Assembly: GCF_024679245.1 (NCBI RefSeq)
Contig: NC_090178.1
Span: 11,703,979-11,767,978 of the forward strand
Origin: Pseudorasbora parva
Lineage: Eukaryota; Chordata; Actinopteri; Cypriniformes; Gobionidae
Reading direction: 5' to 3'
DNA: 64,000 nt
Positions 60,231 through 64,000 of this stretch are shown one piece after another; the first letter of the stretch is position 1, and each line of letters opens with the position of its first letter. The notes under the pieces are model-generated. The model saw nothing but the letters and a program-made list of their open reading frames with translations. It ran no database searches and was not told the origin of the DNA. Made by a program: the position numbers and the translations under genes.

Positions 60231-63200
60231 GTAAGCAATGTGTCCTTAGTTCTTTCTCAATAGATCCGTTCTTCGTATGTTGCTGTTTTATTCTCTTGAA
60301 GCCTAATAAAAATGCATTTTCATTTGATATGTTCCTGATTAACTCTTGATTTGACAGGCCAGTCATGGAACAGTCTTGGGAAAGACTTCATCACAGCATT
60401 CCCAGAGAACATAGCCTTCTACTATCCAGTAAATTCAGTGAATGCTCTCAATATCACCACTTTTTATAATGACACTTTAGTGACAGTCTCCATCTTAAAC
60501 GAATTTATATACAAGCAAATACTGCCAGCAGGAAAGCTAGTAACTGTGACCCTGCCACTGAGCATTGAGGAATACAATTTCGGTCAAACTCTTCAGGCTG
60601 TCAAAATTATCAGCACATACAACATTACGGTGCAGTCGATCAGTCAGCGAGGAGATAGTGTACAAACTAATGTCGTTCAGCCATGGGAAAATCTTGGTAC
60701 GCTTTATTCCATCCCCTCGCTAAATTACAGCAAGATGATTAATACTTTGTATCAGTCGGAAAGAAATAGCACCAAGAGATACAGCTCCTTCAGACTGGTT
60801 ATTATCAATGGAGCAGGTTTGAGTAATAATGTCGATATTGTAAAAATGGATATCATCAGTTCATACGTTCTTGCTCCGTATGCCGTTCTTCAGCTCCAAA
60901 CCGACGGGACAGAAATTTCACTTCAATCTATTTATAAAGTAGCTGTGATGCTGACCCATCCGTGTGTAGAGATGGCCGAATGCAGATGCAACATGGTGGT
61001 GAACCAACTTTTTCCCGGCACTCAGTTGGATAGCAACTTTGTTGTACCCTCAGTACTGAACACAAGGAACGTTTGGCTACATCTGACGTCCTCAAAGAAT
61101 ATCATTGCCAGTGGTGTGGATCTACAATCAGGCGCTTTGGAAGCCTATTCTTCAAAACTCCTGTCTCTCCCATCTTTGCAGTTAAGAGCTCAGTACATCA
61201 GCACATCTGATCCTGCTTCCCTCAGACTTGTCGGGCCAGGCTTTATCATTGAACCGATCCCTCAATCCAGGTTCTCTGCGTGCTACCTAGTAGTGCCTGT
61301 CAGCTTGACAGGTGCCAAGGCCTTAGTGATAGCAGAAACAGAATACAGGGATAGTCTGTATATAGATGGTAAATTGCTTTCATCCTCAGAGTGGACATCC
61401 ATCGGCAATTCAGCATACTCATCGGTATTAGTGCCTCTTGATGGCATGCACGTCATTTGGCATCCGTCCACAAAGATTGCCGTGTATGTCTTTGAGACAG
61501 GCAGAAGTGTGTATGGAGGCCCAGCTATAGCTTTAAGTGAAAAACCAGGTAAGAAACCGGTCTGTTTTTTAGGCTACACTTATTGTTCTTTTTTTATTGC
61601 ACAGTCTATTCTTATAACGTCAACACAGAGTGTGAAATGCTTTAATGTTTAAAGAGAAAATTCATCCAAAAATGAAAATTGTCATTATTTACTTTCCCTC
61701 ATGTCAAAAGTCCATATTTGTTCTTTTGGACTTCATTTACTTTCATTGTAAGGACAAAAACAGTGTGTCAGAATATATATTTTGTTGTGTTATTATAAAA
61801 TGAATGGAAGCTTGTTTCCACGATAGAATAAAACATTTAAAAAGATAATAACGGCCTTTTATCCAACAATTGCGAGTAAAAATCTGGAATTGCAAGATAT
61901 AAACTTTCCATTCTAAGACAAACGGTCAGTCTCATATTTTTCTCCTCAGAATTTATAAATCAATCAACTTTATTTATATAGCGCTTTTACAATCACGATT
62001 GTGTCAAACAGGATAATATTGCGACAAAATTAGATTTGGCTGTACAGTCGTACTGGAGAAAACAGTGATGTTATCAGCTTATTTTAATATATCATATAGC
62101 GACAATGTTGGCAGATCAGTATTATAGTTTATAGAATTAAATAAGACCTAAATCATACATTTTATTTGTGTAATAAGTTGAATAACTTTAATCATATTTT
62201 TTAGTGTCCCCAACTGAGCAAGCCAAGCCAAAGGCGACAAATCACAATTACGAGTTTCTGTCTCACTATTCTGAGAAATAAAATTCTGACTTTTTTTTTT
62301 CTTGCAATTGCGACTTTATATCACATTATTGTAAGATTAAAAAGTCAGAATTGTGAGATAAAAAGTCGCAATTGCCTTTATTTAAATTCTTTGGTGGAAA
62401 TAAGCTTCCATAGAAAATAATTTAGGTTCAGAATGGAATTGAGGTGAATAAATCATGACAGAATTTTCATTTTTGGATGAACTGTCCCTTTAAGTAGTTT
62501 GAAATGGGGCTAGTTGTCACACAGACACTACTATTTCTAAATTTCAATTTTATATTTATTTATTTTACAAGACACATTCATTATTTTTTTCTCTATTGTG
62601 AAGGGGTTAAAAATATACAGTTACGTGAACACGTTGAACATAGCAAGGCACATTGAAAACATCCCATTATTAATACCAATAAAGGTTTTCAGCAAAATGT
62701 TTACAATTCATGAAACCACATAAATATGGCAAAATATTGAACTATTGTTTTTGTAATTAACAGAAATTGTAATTAATAAACTATAAAACACAATGTGACA
62801 AGGTGCCCAACCTGAAATGTATTAAAAACACTCTTGTCCTAACTGGGTTAAAGCTTTTGGATCAAATCTGCCATATAGTTAACACTTTCCTAAATGCATA
62901 CGAGTGTGGTTTTGCTCCTCAAGAATTGTAGGAAAAATATGATGTTATTTAAATCTGGTGAGGTGAAATCACAGAAATGATACTCATTTTTGAACAAAGT
63001 ATTTGAAACCGACTTACGAAACCACTAACGTGTTTGTGTCAATGGATTTTTGTCTTTAAAACTTATAGTTACTGAGTGTGACAAATATGCACTGCTTGTG
63101 TACTTGTGTTTGTGTGTATTTAGACCCTTTTGGCTGTGCGCTGATCCCTTCTGAGCTCAAAATCATCTCTACACCTCAAACCTGGCCTGAGTCCCATCAG

Positions 63201-63614
63201 AACTGTATGAACATAAGTGACGAGCTTTTCAGTCCGAGCAATAAAGAGGCTCAAATGGAGATGACCAAGATTCTGAATGGTGAAGGTTTAAATGAGAGGC
63301 TCTGGATCGGACTGCGCCGTGATCTGCTCACATTAGATTGGTATCGGCAGAAGGGTAAGGAAGTACACAATTTGACATACACGGAGTGGGGAGCCGAGGA
63401 GCCACGTGCTGCTGCAGAGGGCATGTGCGCTTCAGCCTTCCCAAATTCAAGAATGGATTTTCAATGGGGAAGCGTGTCCTGCTGTGCTCAGTTGAAGTCT
63501 ATCTGCTACTCAAGTCCTCTTTACTTTCCTCTGTATTTCCCTATCTCAAATGAGATCTCAAATGAGAAAGCTACTAGTTCTAGTAGCAATGTTAAACAAA
63601 ACTCAAATGCATAG
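60149..63614 (+). CDS. Predicted secreted IgGFc-binding-domain / C-type lectin-like fusion protein, 3 exons
   Basis: Coding exons 60149-60230, 60358-61548 and 63124-63614 join in phase to 587 residues. Exon 1 is a signal peptide (MLTVLLIMAMLGQG core; ATG at 60191 is an equally good or better start, giving 573 residues). Exon 2 resembles the N-terminal domain of IgG Fc-binding protein (FCGBP): it opens LGKDFITAFPENIAFYY, is beta-rich and has several N-glycosylation sequons. Exon 3 is a C-type lectin-like domain: FGCALI, HQNC, LWIGLR, YTEWGAEEP, GMCASAF, WGSVSCCAQLKSICY. The usual Ca/sugar motif (EPN or QPD) reads EPR and WND is absent, so classical sugar binding is doubtful. A polar tail ends the protein. 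No transmembrane helix was seen, so it is probably soluble and extracellular. The role is unknown; mucosal or innate immunity is a guess from the domains. Confidence 0.85.
60358..61548 (+). CDS. lectin-fusion gene exon 2 (IgGFc-binding N domain)
   Basis: A single 1191-nt exon after TTGACAG, about 397 codons, ending AACCAG|GTAAGA. The whole FCGBP-type domain is in one exon. If the donor is ignored the frame stops at 61652 with no domain content, so splicing to 63124 is preferred. Confidence 0.87.
61649..62494. mobile_element. Angel-like element in lectin-gene intron 2, with internal insertions
   Basis: Left TTAAAGAGAAAATTCATCC, right GGATGAACTGTCCCTTTAA. The inside includes a repeat beginning TCAACTTTATTTATATAGCG (61966-62090) and AAGTCAGAATTGTGAGAT-type units (62270-62390). 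Confidence 0.55.
61966..62090. repeat. Interspersed teleost repeat inside the Angel-like element
   Basis: TTATTTATATAGCGCTTTTA ... CTGGAGAAAACAGTGATGTT, a block common in cyprinid DNA. Confidence 0.45.
63124..63614 (+). CDS. lectin-fusion gene exon 3 (C-type lectin-like domain)
   Basis: After TATTTAG the frame opens DPFGCALIPSELKII and runs to TAG 63612-63614. It has the lectin-fold signatures WIGL and the paired terminal cysteines, then a tail rich in S and N. Confidence 0.86.
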
Positions 63615-63787
63615 TAAAAACTGTTCAGATCTTTAAGGGGGGAGAAACAGACATCTGAGGATAAGTTTGTCTTGAGCTGTTGTTTGTCCTGAGCCGTTAA
63701 TCTCTCCAATGTTCTTTATTGATATTCTCCAGCTCCCGAAAATTCTTCCGTTTTGCAGCCTATTTTGCATATTTGAACCTTCTCCAG

Positions 63788-64000
63788 CAGTGACTGTATG
63801 ATTTTAAAGGTGTCATGAACTGGCTTAAAAAAAAATACTGTTGTCTGAGGTCAACTAATGATGTCTGTGTGGTTTTTACATTCAGAAACATCATAACTAA
63901 TAAGTAATAGGCTATTTTCTACACTGGTTTTGAGGTTGTCTCCTAAACGCTGAGTTATGGTGGGTGTGAAGCACTGGAGACTTGGAAGTAAACGCCCACA
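63788..64000. repeat. Start of a repeat element running off the window
   Basis: Begins TTTTAAAGGTGTCATGAACTGG and continues to the edge with GC-richer sequence; resembles a common cyprinid repeat start. Confidence 0.4.

Noticed and set aside
61549..61652. Read-through of lectin exon 2 to a stop at 61652
   Set aside because: The added residues have no domain features; a good AG|GTAAGA donor at 61548 joins in phase to the lectin-like exon.

Overview
The window is nuclear DNA of a bony fish, most likely a cyprinid (carp or zebrafish relative). Four intron-containing genes with vertebrate-type GT/AG splice sites lie in AT-rich DNA full of teleost-type DNA transposons: palindromic Angel-like MITEs, TTAA-flanked THAP-encoding elements, Tc1 remnants, hAT-like MITEs, and (ATCT)n, (CA)n and (TA)n microsatellites. 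Nothing bacterial, no CRISPR array and no rRNA or tRNA gene was seen. All exon joins were read by eye and checked for phase; the protein names rest on family recognition, not on a search.

Layout. (1) 375-8488, minus strand: the first 12 coding exons of ubxn11 (coiled coil, SEP domain, start of a UBX domain); the 3' end lies off the left edge. (2) 9850-50744, plus strand: a complete atp2c1 gene, 27 coding exons and 920 residues, the Golgi secretory-pathway Ca2+/Mn2+ ATPase SPCA1. It is divergent from ubxn11 across about 1.4 kb. (3) 52974-57557, minus strand: a complete aste1 gene, 4 coding exons and 693 residues, an XPG/FEN-family nuclease, convergent with atp2c1. Its upstream region carries a TATA box with one perfect and one imperfect interferon-stimulated response element, so it may be interferon-inducible in this fish. 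(4) 60149-63614, plus strand: a 3-exon gene for a predicted secreted 587-residue protein that joins an IgGFc-binding-protein-type N-terminal domain to a C-type lectin-like domain.

The introns hold most of the unusual structure. Three TTAA-flanked Kolobok-like elements (727-2197, 27018-28222, 28830-30016) carry, in the two better preserved copies, two exon-like reading frames pointing at each other: a THAP zinc-finger exon, and an exon resembling the start of the P2X7 C-terminal 'ballast' domain. Two of the three sit inside one Angel-like element, each at a TTAA. One makes up about 95% of ubxn11 intron 10, and a different palindromic MITE supplies the polypyrimidine tract of ubxn11 exon 3. An unrelated-looking element at about 40181-41467 has a second ballast-like exon.

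The four genes do not form a pathway. The pairing of atp2c1 with a convergent aste1 matches, as I recall it, human 3q22. The two genes at the right (ISRE-driven aste1 and the lectin gene) are the best candidates for less-described, possibly immune-related biology.
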